Assembly: GCA_025526915.1 (NCBI GenBank)
Contig: JAHLKH010000107.1
Span: 1-64,000 of the forward strand
DNA length: 64,000 nucleotides
Source of the DNA: Entophlyctis helioformis
Taxonomy: Eukaryota; Chytridiomycota; Chytridiomycetes; Chytridiales; Chytriomycetaceae
Direction of reading: 5' to 3'
Shown here: positions 50,950 through 63,400 of the stretch, piece after piece
How the letters are laid out: each line of letters opens with the position of its first letter
How positions within the stretch are numbered: the first letter of the stretch is position 1
Translations under genes and position numbers: made by a program
The notes under the pieces: model-generated
Database searches by the model: none
What the model saw: the letters and a program-made list of their open reading frames with translations, nothing else
What the model was told of the DNA's origin: nothing

Positions 50950-53900
50950 GCAAGCCACAGGCGAGTGACGGCCAGCCAGATGCTGTCCATGCCAGGATCG
51001 CTGCCGACCAAAGTCGAGCGGCCGCGACCCGCCGCGACTCGCCGCGTGATCTGCAACAAGATGCTCTCGGCCAGAAGCGCACGTCCAGCAGGCGCGAGCG
51101 GTGGCAGCAGCAGCAGCAGCAGCAGCAAGGCGCGGGCCGGCGGCACAGGCGGCGCACGCGGCGCACGCAGCCACGCCCACGGCCCGCCGAGTGCACTCGC
51201 AGCCGCACTCGCAGCCGCAGCCCGACAGCCCGGCCGCAGCGGCGTCGACGCCGGCCCGCCCGTCCAACCCAGACGACATCCGCCGCTCGTTCGACGAGTG
51301 GATGAAGATTGCGGCCGACAACGTGCGTAGGGCCTGCCTGCCTGCCTGCCTGCCCGCCTGTCGTATCTGCCTGTCGTATCTGCCTGCCTGCCTGCCGTAC
51401 CTGCACCGTCTTACACAATATCGCCGTGACACCGTCGCTGCAGAACATCAACCCGGCCAACAGCTGGAACCTGGCGCTCATTGACTACTTCCATGACATG
51501 AGCGTGCTTCGCGACGGCAGCACCAACTCGATCAACTTCCAAAAGGCGTCGTGCACGCTCGACGGCTGCGTCAAGATCTACACGTCGCGGGTCGATTCCG
51601 TCGACTCGGAGACGAAGCGGCTGCTCGACTCGCTCGTCGACCGCGCTGGCAGTGGTGGTGAGTTGTCTGTGTGTCGTGGGCCGTGTATCTGGTGTGCGCT
51701 GTGATGTGTGCCGTGGTGTGTAGTTGCTGATGGCTTGCTGTGGTGGCCAGGTGGCGACGAGGCACCCGGTGCAGAGCGGCGAACCCGAAAAGCAAGTCTT
51801 GCGTGCCATGCCGTTCAGCCCAACACACCCCGACGCAACCCAACGCAGACAGAGATCTGACCCCTCCAACCCCAACCCCACATGCATGGCGTCATGGACA
51901 CACAGCACATGAAGCCGGCCGCCAAGACGCTTGAAGAAGACGCGGGCGAGCTCAACTGCAAGCAGCTGGACGCCGAGTACGCGGTCGACCCGCTGTTCAA
52001 GAAAACGGCCGCCGAGTTTGACGAGGGCGGTGCGCAGGGGCTGCTGCTCAACCACCTTGCGCTGGCGCCGAGCGGCAAGGTGCTGTTTGATGCCAGCGAT
52101 GTCATGGCGCACGGCGTTGGCGACGGCGATGGACTCGAGACAGCCCGTGGCGTGGTCGAGACGAGCCGACTTGTCATGGACGATATGTTCCGTAAGTGCA
52201 TGCATGCATGTGTGTGTGTGTGGAAGACGGGATGTGGCTGACCCAGGCACGCGCTCGGTGCAGTCAAGTTTGGCGGCCAGATGAGCGACCTGGGCAGTCT
52301 GGACATCTGCCCGACGTTCAAGGCGTTCCGCTTTGACGGCACGGGCGAGATGGATCTGGATGCGCTTGCGGCCGGCGCGTCGGACGACACGGAGCCGCTT
52401 GCGTTCTCGTACCACCCGGACGATGCAGGCGGCGCTTACCAGCAGCTGCTTGTCGACGACGCGTCCTCGGATGTTGGCCATGACGACGGCGGCGGTGTCG
52501 GTATGGATGACGGGTACGACAACTATGACCCGTTTCTGGGCGGCGATGGCGATGCCTGGCCGGTTCCTGCGATGGCGAGCGGCGACGGCGACGGCGACGG
52601 CGACGGCGATGATCATGGGTTTGTGGCTCTCGCGGGCGACATTACGGTTGCAGACGAGGACGCGGACGGCACGGGGGCACTCGCTGGCGTCGACCCTGCC
52701 TTTTCGTACTTTGACGCGCAAGTGACGCGCAACTGGGCCGGCCCCGAGTACTGGCGGTCGCGGCCACTGCGCAGTAAGTCGGCTACTCGTACCATGCTGG
52801 CATTGGATGGATCGATCCGATGGATCCGATGGATGTGCTGACGTGCGTGGCTCGTATGCACAGCTGCCAGGAAACCTGACGCGGATGTCGGTGCCGGTGG
52901 TGGTGCAGGTGGTGCGGGCGGTGCCCAACCGGCTGGCACGAAACGTCCGCGTGCTGCGGCGGCCACTTTGGATTTCCTGACAGGTGGGCCGGTCGACCGC
53001 GACGCCGTGCTCGCTGCACCGCTCCGCCAGAACCTGCTGCCCAAACTCAAGACGGGCGGAGGCGGGCCAGGCAGCGCGGCGGCGGCAGCGGCCCTGCTCC
53101 TCCCTGAGGATCTGCGCATCGGCGCCGACAAGATGCTCCGGCTGTTCTTGAAACCCGGCGTGGCTGTTCGTGCGGGTACGCGGCGTCGCTTTTCCCTTAT
53201 GGACGACTGTCTGACTGACTATGGATGGGCTGGCTGGCTTTGCGGTGGTAGGTGTGAGCGGGTCGCGCAAGCGGGTACACGAGACGGCTGTCGATCGTGG
53301 CGGAGACGCATACCATGCGGCTGACGGGCAGGACGACCTTGGCGGCCAGGAGCTCGGCGGATATGACGGCGACGACCACTACGATTACTATGCCGGCTAT
53401 GATGGCGATGATGGTGACGGCGGCGGCGGCGGCGGCGGCGGTGGTGATGATGTCGTGGCCGAGACTGGGTATCCTGGCACGCAGACATCGGCTGGCGACG
53501 ACGGCGGTGTCTTCAGTCAGAGCCAGGGCCAGCTGGCGAGCGGCGGGTACATTGATCCGGACGCGAGCATTGTCATGCATCTGAGCCAGACACAGCAGAC
53601 ACAGCAGTCGCAGACGCAAACGCATACGCAGATGGGATACGGCACGCAGGGCATGTCGGGAAACCAAGGTGCACTCGTGTTTGCCAAACGCGCCAAACGC
53701 GTGGATGTCAAGCGGCTCAAGGACAATATCTGGCAGCAGATGGCCATGTCGGATGCGACGTCACGCGTGAGTTTGGATGCTGGTCCGGTGGGGTTGAGCG
53801 GGCAACTGACAGTCCCTGTGCACTTGCACCGCACACTGCTGCATGCGTTGTGTTGCGTTGCGTTGCGTTTCGTTGCTGGTGACTGACACGCGACATGCAA

Positions 53901-54121
53901 CATGCTCTTGTGACGGACAGAGCGGGCACCGTCCACCGGCCGTGGCGTTCTCGGACGTGGTGCAGGGGCTCAGCGCCGTGTACCCGGAGCCGGCGTACAA
54001 GGACATTTCGGTCGCGTTCTGCTTCATCTGTGTGCTGCATCTCGCCAACGAGCAGGGCCTTGAGGTCACGGGCGATGGCATGCTGGCGGACATGACCATT
54101 AGTGTTCCCAGATCTGCCTGA
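50950..54121 (+). CDS. BRN1: Condensin complex subunit 2 (kleisin gamma, CAP-H/Brn1)
   Basis: The kleisin subunit that closes the SMC2-SMC4 ring. The first exon ends at 51322; its start is unclear because a CAG run near 51105-51130 separates different open frames. Resolved later exons: 51444-51657, about 51911-52191, 52264-52773, 52864-53175, 53252-53766 and 53921-54121. The family signature is clear: NSWNLALIDYFHDMSVLRDG, then NFQKASCTLDGCVKIYTSRV, AEYAVDPLFKKTAAEFDEGG, and a C-terminal winged-helix part with VDVKRLKDNIWQQM and FCFICVLHLANEQGL. Between these lie acidic and Gly-rich linkers (for example FSYFDAQVTRNWAGPEYW). The join around 51658-51910 may hide a small exon or an indel. The intron 51323-51443 contains (GCCT)n. 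Confidence 0.88.
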
Positions 54122-54185
54122 TGTGTGAATGTGTGGGAAGGGGGGCGGTTGAAGTCCAGGCTGAGCGAATGAGAATGTTGGTCCC

Positions 54186-54191
54186 TTTATT
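54186..54191 (-). terminator. AATAAA polyadenylation signal, HIS4
   Basis: The minus-strand hexamer lies about 100 nt after the HIS4 stop, inside the 172-bp tail-to-tail gap with BRN1. Confidence 0.4.
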
Positions 54192-54293
54192 GCTTTGGGG
54201 GTTGACGGAGGGTTGAGTGGCTGAGCAAAGACGCAATACAAGACGGAGATGGGGATGGGGGACGACGGTGTGACGAGGACGCAATACCACGGG

Positions 54294-56998
54294 CTACAGC
54301 TTGCGGCGGATATCCAGCAGACGGATAGCGACGGCATTGCGGTGGGCCTCGAGCTGCTCCAGCGCGGCCAAGGTGGTCACGCAATCACCAATCGCGTCCA
54401 ACCCCTCGCTGCTGAGTTCCTGTGTGGTAATGTGCTTGACAAACGTGCCCGTGTTGACGCCCGAGTACATGCGGGCATAGCCGTACGTCGGCAGCGTGTG
54501 GTTGGTGCCGGACGCGTAGTCGCCGCACGATTCCGGCGACCACGGACCAAGGAACACAGAGCCGGCGCTCGCGACGGCGGGCATGTGCGACCCGGCGTTG
54601 ACGACGTTGAGAATCAGGTGCTCGGGGGCGTAGGCGTTGGAGAAGGCGAGGGCGTCGGCCATGGTGTCGACGGCCAGGATATAGCTTTTGGCGAGCGACT
54701 CGCGCACGATGGCGGAGCGCGGCAGGGCGGTGGCCTGGCGACGCACCTCGGCCTGCACGGCGGCGTGCTGCGCGGCGTTGTAGCCGACCGTCACGAGCAC
54801 GACCTGGCTGTCGGTGCCGTGCTCGGCCTGGCTCAGCAGGTCGGCGACGACATAGCGCGGGTCGGCGGCGGTGTCGGCAATGACGAGCAGCTCCGACGGG
54901 CCGGCGGGCATGTCGATGGAGAGCAGTGCCGACGCGTCCGACTGCGCCACCATCTTGGCTGCCGTGACGTACTGGTTGCCCGGGCCGCAGATCTTGTCGA
55001 CCTTGGGCACGCGCGCGGTGCCGTACGCCATCGCGGCTACGGCTTGTGCACCGCCAGCCTTGAGCACCGCCGTGCACCGACCTTGGCGGCCACGTACATG
55101 ATCTCGGGTGCGATCGTGCCGTCCGCGCGCGGCGGCGTGGCAATGACAATCTCGGCGCACCCGGCGACCTTGGCGGGCACACCCAGCATGAGTGTCGACG
55201 ACGGCAGCACGGCGGTTCCACCGGGCACGTACAGGCCGACGCGCTCAATGGGCCGCACAACACGGCTGCACGTGATGCCGGCCATGGTCTCGACCACCAG
55301 CGGCTCCGTCTCGAGCTGCGCCGCGTGGAACTTCCAGATGTTGTCGTACGCAAGGTCGATGGCGTCCTTGACCGCCGGGTCAATCACCATCTTGGCCGCG
55401 TCAAACGGCGCGCGCTCGACCACGTCATCTTCGGCGAGCGTCACGCGGTCAAACTTGGCTGTCAGCTCGACGAGCGCTGCGTCGCCACGCGTGCGCACCG
55501 CCTCGACAATGGGCTTGACGCGCGACATGATCTCGGACGTGTTGATGATGGGCCGCTGCAGGAGGCCGCCCAGCTGGGTCGCGTCCATGGACGACTTGGT
55601 GTATTGGCGCATGGTGAACGGCTCGACGGGCGGCAGAGAGTCTGCAGTCTGGACGGGTGCAGCTGCGGTGACCGAGACGGGTGCAGGTGCAACAGGTGCA
55701 GCAGCGGCAGCGGCGGCAACAAACTTGGGCTTGGCGTTGCCCGCACGACGCGAGACCTTTTTAGCGCGTGCATCCAAGTGCCTCTCGACATCCGCGAGCG
55801 ACACGCCCTCGGCCACGCACTTTGCGAGGGCAAAGTACAGCAGGTCGGCAGCCTCCCACGCAATCTCCTCCTTGTCGCTGGCATCGCACAGCTCCTCGGC
55901 CTCTTCGAGGATCTTGGCACGCAGCAGGGCCGGGTCCTCAAACAGCCGCTTGTGTACGACCCAGCGGGCGCCAGAGCCTTGCGCTCGGCCAGCATGTGGT
56001 ACAGCCGCGTCACGCCGCGATCGGGGCCAAAGCAGGTGCGCGTGTCCAAGTGGCAAAAGCCCGGCGGTGCCTGCGACACGGTGAAGCGCAGCGTGTCGCC
56101 GTCGCAGTCCCAGTCGATGCGGTGCAGCTGCTGCGTGGCCCCCGACGTGGCGCCCTTGTGCCAGAGGCCGCGGTTGCGCGACATGTACACGCCGGTGCCG
56201 GACACGAGCGCGGCGCGGATCGACTCGCGCGACGAGTAGCAGAGGCCGAGCGCGACGCCGTGCTCGTCGGCGACGATCGTGGGCAGCAGGCCGTCGGCGC
56301 GGTCCGTCTTGAGCTGCGATGCGACGGCGCTGGCGAGGTCGATGGGAGCGTCGGCGGTGGGCGTGTCGAGCGCCAGCAGGCTGTGGTCGACGAGGAGGGC
56401 AAACGGCTCGGTGGCGGCAGGGGCAGCGTGCACGGCTTGAATGCCTTGCACTGCACGGCGTGCACGGCACGGGCAGCAGCCAGCGGGCCCGACAGCGCAA
56501 CGACGGTCGAGCGGGGAATTGCCGTCAGGGGCAGCGCGGCCACGTTGGTCGAGTCAGCCGTGTGCACAGCGACCAGCGAGGCGAGCGAGGCGAGGCGGGC
56601 GAGCAGCGCGGGGCCGGCGGCGGGCTCGAGGAGGGCGGCATGCACCCACACGGCGAGGCGGTCGGCCGGCAGGGCGTCGAGGCCGGCCAGCAGCGCCTCG
56701 GCAGCGGCGGCGGACGGGGCGGAGCGCAGGTCGACGAGCACCTTTTCTGCGCCAAGGTCGAGCAGGTCGGCGACGGCCGTGGCCAGCGAGTCTGCGGGCT
56801 GGTGGTCGGCGGGCTGGTCGGCGGGCAGCAGGGCCCACACGGCCTTGAAGGCGGCGGGCGGCACGCGGCTTGCGGGCGAGCGCAGGGCGGCGGCGGGCAG
56901 CACGACGGGGAAGATCCTGGCGGCGGCCGCGAGCAGGGCGTCCGCGCGGGCGACGGGGCGGCGGCCGTGGCCTCGAAGACGGGCAGCAGCTGCAGCAT
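54294..56998 (-). CDS. HIS4: Trifunctional histidine biosynthesis protein (HisI-HisE-HisD fusion)
   Basis: Fungal-type fusion catalysing steps 2, 3 and 10 of histidine synthesis. From the ATG at 56998 (MLQLLPVFEA) an N-terminal region of about 200 residues leads to the phosphoribosyl-AMP cyclohydrolase part (RNRGLWHKGATSGATQ, DCDGDTLRFTV, HLDTRTCF), the phosphoribosyl-ATP pyrophosphatase part (RLFEDPALLRAKILEEAEEL, WEAADLLYFALA) and histidinol dehydrogenase (ICGPGNQYVTAAK, DMPAGPSELLVIAD, NHTLPTYGYARMYSGV). No intron is needed. The frame changes about four times (near 56950, 56445, 55955 and 55075), each consistent with one lost base, often in C or G runs. Because the protein is otherwise fully conserved and is essential for prototrophy, consensus errors are likelier than decay. 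It starts 150 bp downstream of the BSD2 stop on the same strand. Confidence 0.93.
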
Positions 56999-57148
56999 GG
57001 CGAGCGTGTGTGGGCGATGCGGAGTTTTGGTTACAGTTGCGCGCGGTCGTTTGGTGCACGTTTGCGTGTGCGTGTGCGTGCACGAGTGTCAAGGGACGCA
57101 GATGGATGAATATGAAGGCCGTGTATTGCAGCAAAGACAGCAAGAGCG

Positions 57149-58529
57149 CTAAAAGGACACGGGGTAGGAGACGGACGATCCGGACGACGACGACGACGCC
57201 ATGATGATGGCGCGCATGCGGCGCACGCGCACGTACTCTGCCACGGCTCGCTGGGGCATGACAGACAAGGCGCATGTAAGTCATTGGGCAGTCACAGATA
57301 CGATACGGTGCACACAATACAGTAAGAGCAAGAACAAGAGCAAGGACGTACCAGACACACAAACATGCCAATGACGAGCAGCAGGAACGCAGACCACTCG
57401 CGCCGCTGCTGCTCCTCGGCGGGATCGGGCGTGTAGCCCGAGTTGTCGGCGGGCGGCAGGTCGCCGCTGCCGTCGTCGTCCTTTGAGCGCACAAACAGGC
57501 CCTGGCCACGCAGCACGGTGTGAGCCGTCGAGTGATGCAGAGACGCGGTGTAAAAGGGTATGCAAGCAGACAGACAAGCAGACAAGCAGACAGACAGATA
57601 AGCAGACAGGCGGGCAAGACTCACGAGGCGGATCATGGTCAGGCCCAGGCCAAACTGCGAGCCGCACTTTGCGGCATGCGAGGTGGCCAGCAGCGACGTG
57701 AGCAGGAAGCCGAGAATGTCAAACGTGGTCGACACAAAGAGGTTGACGACAAAGGCGATCGAGTCGCCCACGGGGAAGCCTATTGGTGCAATGGAAGCAA
57801 CGAGTGTAAGAGGTGGGTCTGATGGATGTAAAAGGGACAAGAGCAGCAGGCGGCCTCACCGTCAATGAGCACCTCGCCGTCCTCGGTCACGCCCGTGATG
57901 GACGTGTCGAGGTAGCCGGGCAGCAGCGGGTCGGGCACGGCCACGGCCTCCGAGTACGACGGCGGCTCAATGTCCTCGTAGGTCTTGCCCGTGACGGCGT
58001 CGGGCTTGGCGGCCATGTTGGCAAACACGCCGTCGTTCTGCGTGCCCATGACGAGCGGCCGTCTAGCTGCCCCTGGTGCTGCCCCTGGTGCTGCTGTCGA
58101 TGACGGGCCGGCTTCGTTAGCCGACATCGTTGTCGTCGTTGTCGTTGTCGTTGCGGTTGCTGCCGAGCCGGAAGCTTGTGCAGTGGCAGACAACTCGCTG
58201 TCGATGAGGGCATCCAGGGCATCCAGGGCATCCAGGGCATCAGAGTGGGCGTGCGGGGCGTGGGGGCGTCAGTGGCCGAGGGCAGGTCGCTGTGCAGGTC
58301 GCCGTCGAGGTCCACATCGAGGTCCTTGCCCAGCAGGTGGTCCTCGTCGGTGTAGGCGGCGGGCGGCGTCGTGGTGGTCGTAGGCGTCGTTGTGGTGGTG
58401 GTGGTGGTCGTGGTCGTCGTTGTGGTGCGGTGGCAGGCGTCCGTGCTCGCCGCTCGAGTGGTCGTCTGTGTCTGTGAGCGGTGCGTAGGCCGCCTGCCTG
58501 GCAGTGCTGCTGCTGCTGTTGCTGCTCAT
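57149..58529 (-). CDS. BSD2: Bsd2/NDFIP-family Nedd4-ligase adaptor, membrane protein
   Basis: Exons 58529-57860, 57779-57625, 57501-57352 and 57250-57149 give about 358 residues. Landmarks: two possible ligase-binding motifs, one a clear PPSY (DIEPPSYSEAVAVPDPLLPG), then the Bsd2-type block with GFPVGDSIAFVVNLFVSTTF, GFLLTSLLATSHAAKCGSQF, GLGLTMIRL and WSAFLLLVIGMFV, forming three membrane helices. Bsd2 and NDFIP proteins bring the Rsp5/Nedd4 ubiquitin ligase to Golgi and endosomal cargo such as metal transporters. The N-terminus is rich in His, Asp and Ser (HNDDHDHHHHHNDAYDHH). Within the first exon the best reading shifts frame near 58340 and back near 58240, two compensating indels, as total length is a multiple of three. 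Confidence 0.88.
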
Positions 58530-58594
58530 TGTTACGCTGCTGCGTTGTCGGATTGCCGGGCAAGGGCACTCAGTCACACAGTCTCAGGTCTCGA

Positions 58595-58600
58595 TTTATT
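58595..58600 (-). terminator. AATAAA polyadenylation signal, Chibby gene
   Basis: A minus-strand hexamer only 3 nt beyond the Chibby stop codon. Confidence 0.5.
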
Positions 58601-58603
58601 CCG

Positions 58604-59353
58604 TCACGGCCGCAGCTGCTCCAGCTGCTGCAGCTGCACCACGTCCAGCTTGGCGGCTGCGAGCTGTTGGTTGTATGTAGTCAGCGAGTCAGCCAGCCAG
58701 TCAGTCGCTGCGTGCATCCATACACGGATCCCTACACTAGCCACCGACAAACACACATCCCAACGCACCATGTCCAGCAGCACGTTCACTTTAAAGTGCA
58801 GCACCTGGTTCTCGCCCTCGAGCATACGGTTGCGCTCGGCGAGATCGCGCTGTCCGCCTGTCCGCTCACTCTCTGCCACCGTCACGGTCAGCTCTTTCCG
58901 TGTCTTCTCGTGTCCTCTCGTGTCTCTCACGCCTTCTCACGCGTCTCTCTGGGTTTACCTTTGCGCCACTGCTGCTGCTCTGGCTCGTACACGAGCTGCG
59001 ACTCGCCAAGCTGGATGCGGATGGGCTGGCCGTGCTGCCCCTCGCCGCTCCGCGCTGCATCCAGAAACAGCTCTGGCCTGCCATGCGATGACCTGCGTGG
59101 CTTCCGGTCAGTCCCGTCCCGTCTCGTCCACACACGTGTTGCATGCCCATCGCGCGGTGTCTGCGACACGCTGGAACGCCTTCCATCCAGCCAGCTAACC
59201 ATCCTTCCATCCAGCCAGCCAGCCAGCCAGCCAGCAGGCAGACTCAGAGTGACACACAGAGTGACAGCCAGAGTGACAGCCAGAGTGGCAGACATACCCG
59301 CCAGCAGACATGCGCCGTGCGTGCTTCTTGACCGTTTCCCAAAGGCTCGACAT
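58604..59353 (-). CDS. CBY1: Chibby-family basal-body protein
   Basis: Exons 59353-59298, 59092-58959, 58893-58769 and 58663-58604 join in frame to 124 residues, almost the length of animal Chibby (about 126). It begins MSSLWETVKKHARRMSAGG. The central part LGESQLVYEPEQQQWRKG resembles the Chibby N-terminal domain, and the C-terminal half is a coiled coil (AERNRMLEGENQVLHFKVNV, then LLDM), the Chibby dimerisation region. In animals Chibby acts at the distal end of basal bodies during ciliogenesis. I infer a role at the kinetosome of a flagellated stage. It is divergent from the MLH3-like gene (210 bp between starts). Confidence 0.8.
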
Positions 59354-59563
59354 TGCGCACTCTTGCTGCTGCTGCTGATGCTGATGCTGATGCTCTTGCG
59401 GATGCTCTTGCTCGCCGTCAATCTGCGACGAGATGCGACGTGATAAGCCAACCCAAACGAACGCGTTCCGTTCAAAGTTGGCGCGCGGTCGGACTGAATG
59501 CCATTTCAAACGTCCGAGCGTCTGTCTGAATGTTGGCGCAACACTGCAGACCGACCACCAACC

Positions 59564-60380
59564 ATGAACACGGCCAGACGGCTGCGTGTGCGCGACAGCA
59601 TCCTGCCTGCCGATGCCGTGGTGCTCACAAAGGCCGATCTGCAGACGCTGGCGCTGGTCGGCCAGGTGGACGACCGCTTCCTGGCTGCCACCGTCACGCT
59701 CCGCTGGTCTCGCTGGCCCCTCTGGTCTCGCTGGCCCCTCTGGCCCTCTGCAAGCCACGGGCAGACGACTGCTTGTGCTGGTCGACCAGCACGCAGCAGA
59801 CGAGCGGGTGCAGCTCGAGTTTCTGCAGTCGCTGCACACTGGCGATGCAGCCAAGCAGCCAAGGCGGACAAGAGTCCCGAGAGTGCTCTCGACGAGGCCC
59901 AGCTCGACAGGCTCAAGATGCGCGCATGCAGGCATGTCTCTCCGTCTGTCTCTCCACTTGTCTCACCACTAGTCTCATTGCCTGTCTCACCACTTGTCTC
60001 ACACCACCACCACCACCACCCACAAGGGCTGCCGTCAAGTTTGGCGACCCGCTGTCCCGCAGCCAGAGCGAGGCCATTCTGTCGCGTCTCAAGGCCTGCA
60101 GCGTGAGACACTCGCTCACTAGTGCACCACTCGCTAATGCACCACTAATGCATGCATCACTCACTAATGCACCACTTATGCACTCGCTTGTCCAGTTTCC
60201 ATTCCAGTGCGGTCAGTGGCTCGCGTGTCTCTCTCTCTCTCTCTCTCTCCCTCCCTCTCTCCCTTGCGTGTCTCACACCCACAGCCACGGCATCTCCCAC
60301 ACGGCATCTCCCACACGGCATCTCCCACACGCCCACCAGCACACGGCCGTCCCACCGTCATCCCGCTGCTGCGTCTGTGA
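59564..60380 (+). CDS. MLH3: MLH3-type MutL C-terminal endonuclease domain, apparently stand-alone
   Basis: From the ATG at 59564 the product reads MNTARRLRVRDSILPADAVV, then LVGQVDDRFLAA, LLVLVDQHAADERVQLEF, a linker, RACRAAVKFGDPLSRSQSEA, FPFQCAHGRPTVIPLLRL and the stop at 60378-60380. DQHAADERVQLE is the metal-binding endonuclease motif of MutL proteins and C-x-HGRP the C-terminal zinc motif, so the catalytic set looks complete. Exons 60027-60102, 60196-60211 and 60340-60380 are in phase. The intron 59932-60026 has a GC donor (GCATGT). Two joins near 59693-59754 and 59860 are disturbed. The N-terminal ATPase part expected in MLH3 is not visible upstream; Chibby starts at 59353 on the other strand. 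Confidence 0.75.
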
Positions 60381-60479
60381 CTCGTGCGTGTCGGTGCGTG
60401 TCGGTGCGTGTCTGTCCGCCTTCCCCTCGCGCTTCACAACAAATCTCGACAGATCAGCAACCGCAGCCGAGTGCCCGCC

Positions 60480-63400
60480 ATGTCTGCAACCGCTGCTCCA
60501 CGTCAGAGTGCGCCTGGTGCGGTGCCTCTGCGTCTGCGAGTGCGTCTGCATCTACGTCTGCCTCCAAGCCTGTCTCGGTCGTCTCAACGTACGTCCCTCT
60601 CGCTGCCATCGACAGCCAGACCCTCTCGCTCGCTTCGACTGACTCTTTCCCTGCAGCACGTTTCGGTCGCTGTTCGAGGCCGTCGAAGAGCAGGCCCTGA
60701 CGCCTGCCGACCTGGCCACCCACCTGCGTCTGCATATGCCGGCCATCCGCTCTGCCCTCGACTACTACACGCCGCCCTCGTCTGCCTCCCGCTCGGCCCT
60801 CTTGGCTGGCCGCGTGTCGCTGCAGTCCGTCTCGTCCAACACAGACGGCGTGGCTGCTGTCGACTCCAAGCAGGCGACGCTCGACAAGAACGAGCGGGAC
60901 TTTGTGTGCGCCGTGTCGGACGATCTGGCCGTCGATGAGGCGCTGGCCGTTGTGCTCGTGCGTGCCTGTCTGCGCTCAGAGGTCCAGACGCCTGCTGCCC
61001 TGCGTCGGCTTGGCCTCGACTCGTTCAAGGTGAGTTGCTGCTGTCCAGTGTTGTCGTGCACCACCGGCAACAGACTCACGACATGCACATGCACACACAA
61101 CGCACGCGGACAGTACGGCGACGAGGCCCTTGCAGTCGTTCGTGCCTTTTACTACCAGGAGCGGCAGAGTCTGCTGCACCTCATTGCCGCCCTCTACCGC
61201 GTCTCGTACGACCCCGCCCACACCTACTACGACATCATCACTGATGTCGTCATCAGCGATCTGCACGACAGCGAGACTCCCTACTATGAGCTGCTGCTCG
61301 GCCAGCTCACGGCTGCCAACACTGCGCAGGGGCCTGCAAAGTACCTGCCCGAGGCGCAAGTCTATCGCCTGTGGGCTGGCCAGAACCTCGAGGAGCAGAT
61401 TGCGCTTGCCGAGACATTGATGCTGGTCCTGTACGGCACGGCCGCGACAAACCTCGTGACGGCCGAGCGCGTGTTTCGAGCCATGTACGGCATTCGGTTT
61501 GGTGTCGAGCAGCGCCATCGGCCCGTGTACGACGACGTCATGACGGGACGCGTTGGCACGCTCAACCATCTCTGCCAACTGGCACCAGTGATTGTGCTGC
61601 ATTTCGAAGGGTGGATGGATTTCCAGACACGACGCAGCCGTGTGCATGGATTTGACGACGAGGACGACGACGAGGGTCTTGCGGGCGTGCCGGCGTTTCT
61701 CGAGCGCATGACCGCGCTGGTCTGGGACTCGATCCACTCCAGGCCTGCCTATCTCCCCCAAGACTTTGACGCCATGGCCGCCATGGCCTGGGCGGCGTTT
61801 GTCAACCTGCTGCTCCTGCGATCGGCCGAGCTCGCTGCCTTGTGTCCGGCACTTGGCGCTCACCTTGCACGTCTCTTGGAAACAGAGACGCGCGACCCGC
61901 GATCGGCTAGCCTCCTTGCCGAGTATGCGTACATGAAGATGGCCGCAGTGGCTACGCTTGCCGACGTGCTCAAGAAGCAAGCCCCCTACACGGACGACGG
62001 CCCCAACGCCCTTGCGGCCAAGTCTGTCGTCAAGGGATACCTCCTCGCTGTCTTTACCACGCAGAGAGTCGGGCAGCTTCCAGACCGCGAGAAGCTCGTC
62101 GCCACTTTTGCCGCGCTGTTTGACGGCGAGAGCGATCTGTGCCGCCAGTTCTGGGACGAGGATTTCCCCTCGGCCGAGCGCCGGTCGCTGCTGGATGTCT
62201 GCCGCCGCCGCGTGCCCATCGATCTCGCTCCGTTTGCGCAGCTGGTGACGAGCCTGGTCGGCGATGCCTACACGGCCCGCCGGGTCTTTTACTACATGTG
62301 CAGCATGCACTCGTACGCGGACACGCTGCGCGATGGCTACTCGATCGACCAAGACGTGTTTGGCAGCCACGGCGGCCGGTATGTGTGGGGAGGCGGCCGG
62401 CTGGTTGGAAGCCTCGAAGCGCCTGCGGGCACGACCGGCCGGGAGGTTGGCGCGGGCACGCTCTTGCTTGATTTCCGGTACTCTGGATGGCAGCTCTTTG
62501 AGGCGATACTGGAGAGCTATCTCGCTGGACCAGGCTCTGACGGCGCTGGCGATGGACCGGCTGTGGCCACCCACGATGCAGTGTCGGCGATCCTCAAGCT
62601 GCTCGCTGCCTTTTTCGGAGCTGCCGATGCTGCCACGGTCGCCGAGCTCATGGATCACTTGGGCACCAGGGACGGGACGCCTGCCGCCGACCGCGTTCTG
62701 CTGCTTGTTGCCCGCGTGTTGGACCGCGCATGTGTCGACCGTGTGCCTCGGCTCGAGCTGGCCACGTCGTGCATCCACGTGATGCGCCGGCTGCTGCCGT
62801 ACTACCCGGACCTCGTCTGGCGACACCTGCGGTCGCACATGCTGGTGCCGCAGTACTCGACCTCGGCAGGCGGACTGGGTGCAGGGGCAGGCGGCGGCAG
62901 CTATATGCAGCGTGTTGTGCTTCCGGTCGAGCGGAGCGCCGGCCGCTATGATGCGACGGTTGCGTTTCTGGAGATGGTTTGCGACCTTGTTGACCAGGCC
63001 CAGGGACTGCTGGTGCCGCGATCTGCCGAGGATCTGGACGCAGAGACCCACGACGAGAGCGACGGCGAGAGCCAGCTCATGGATACGTCCATGGCGTCCA
63101 GTGCCAAGACACTCCGCCGCACGCCACCGGGCACGCCTGGCACGCCGGGCACGCCGGGCTTGCGGTCTGCACGCTCTGCCAAGACAGCCGCCGGCGACAT
63201 GGACACGACCAAGGCGGATGTGCTGCACTCGATCTTGTCGTTTGCCATTTACGAGGTGTTCCCGACGCACCGCTCGTGGCGCTACCAGCACCTGCTCGAC
63301 AAGGTCTCCATCTCGTCTGTCATTTTGGACGTGCTGTCACGCGTCCTGCGCCACACTGTATGGGCCAATGCGGCTGCATCGGCGGGAAGCACGGGCACAG

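Noticed and set aside
55768..57204. 478-codon open frame on the plus strand
   Set aside because: Antisense to HIS4, whose enzyme motifs are unmistakable.
60976..63291. 771-codon open frame on the minus strand
   Set aside because: Exactly antisense to NUP188, which has clear family similarity; GC-rich coding sequence leaves the opposite frame open by chance.
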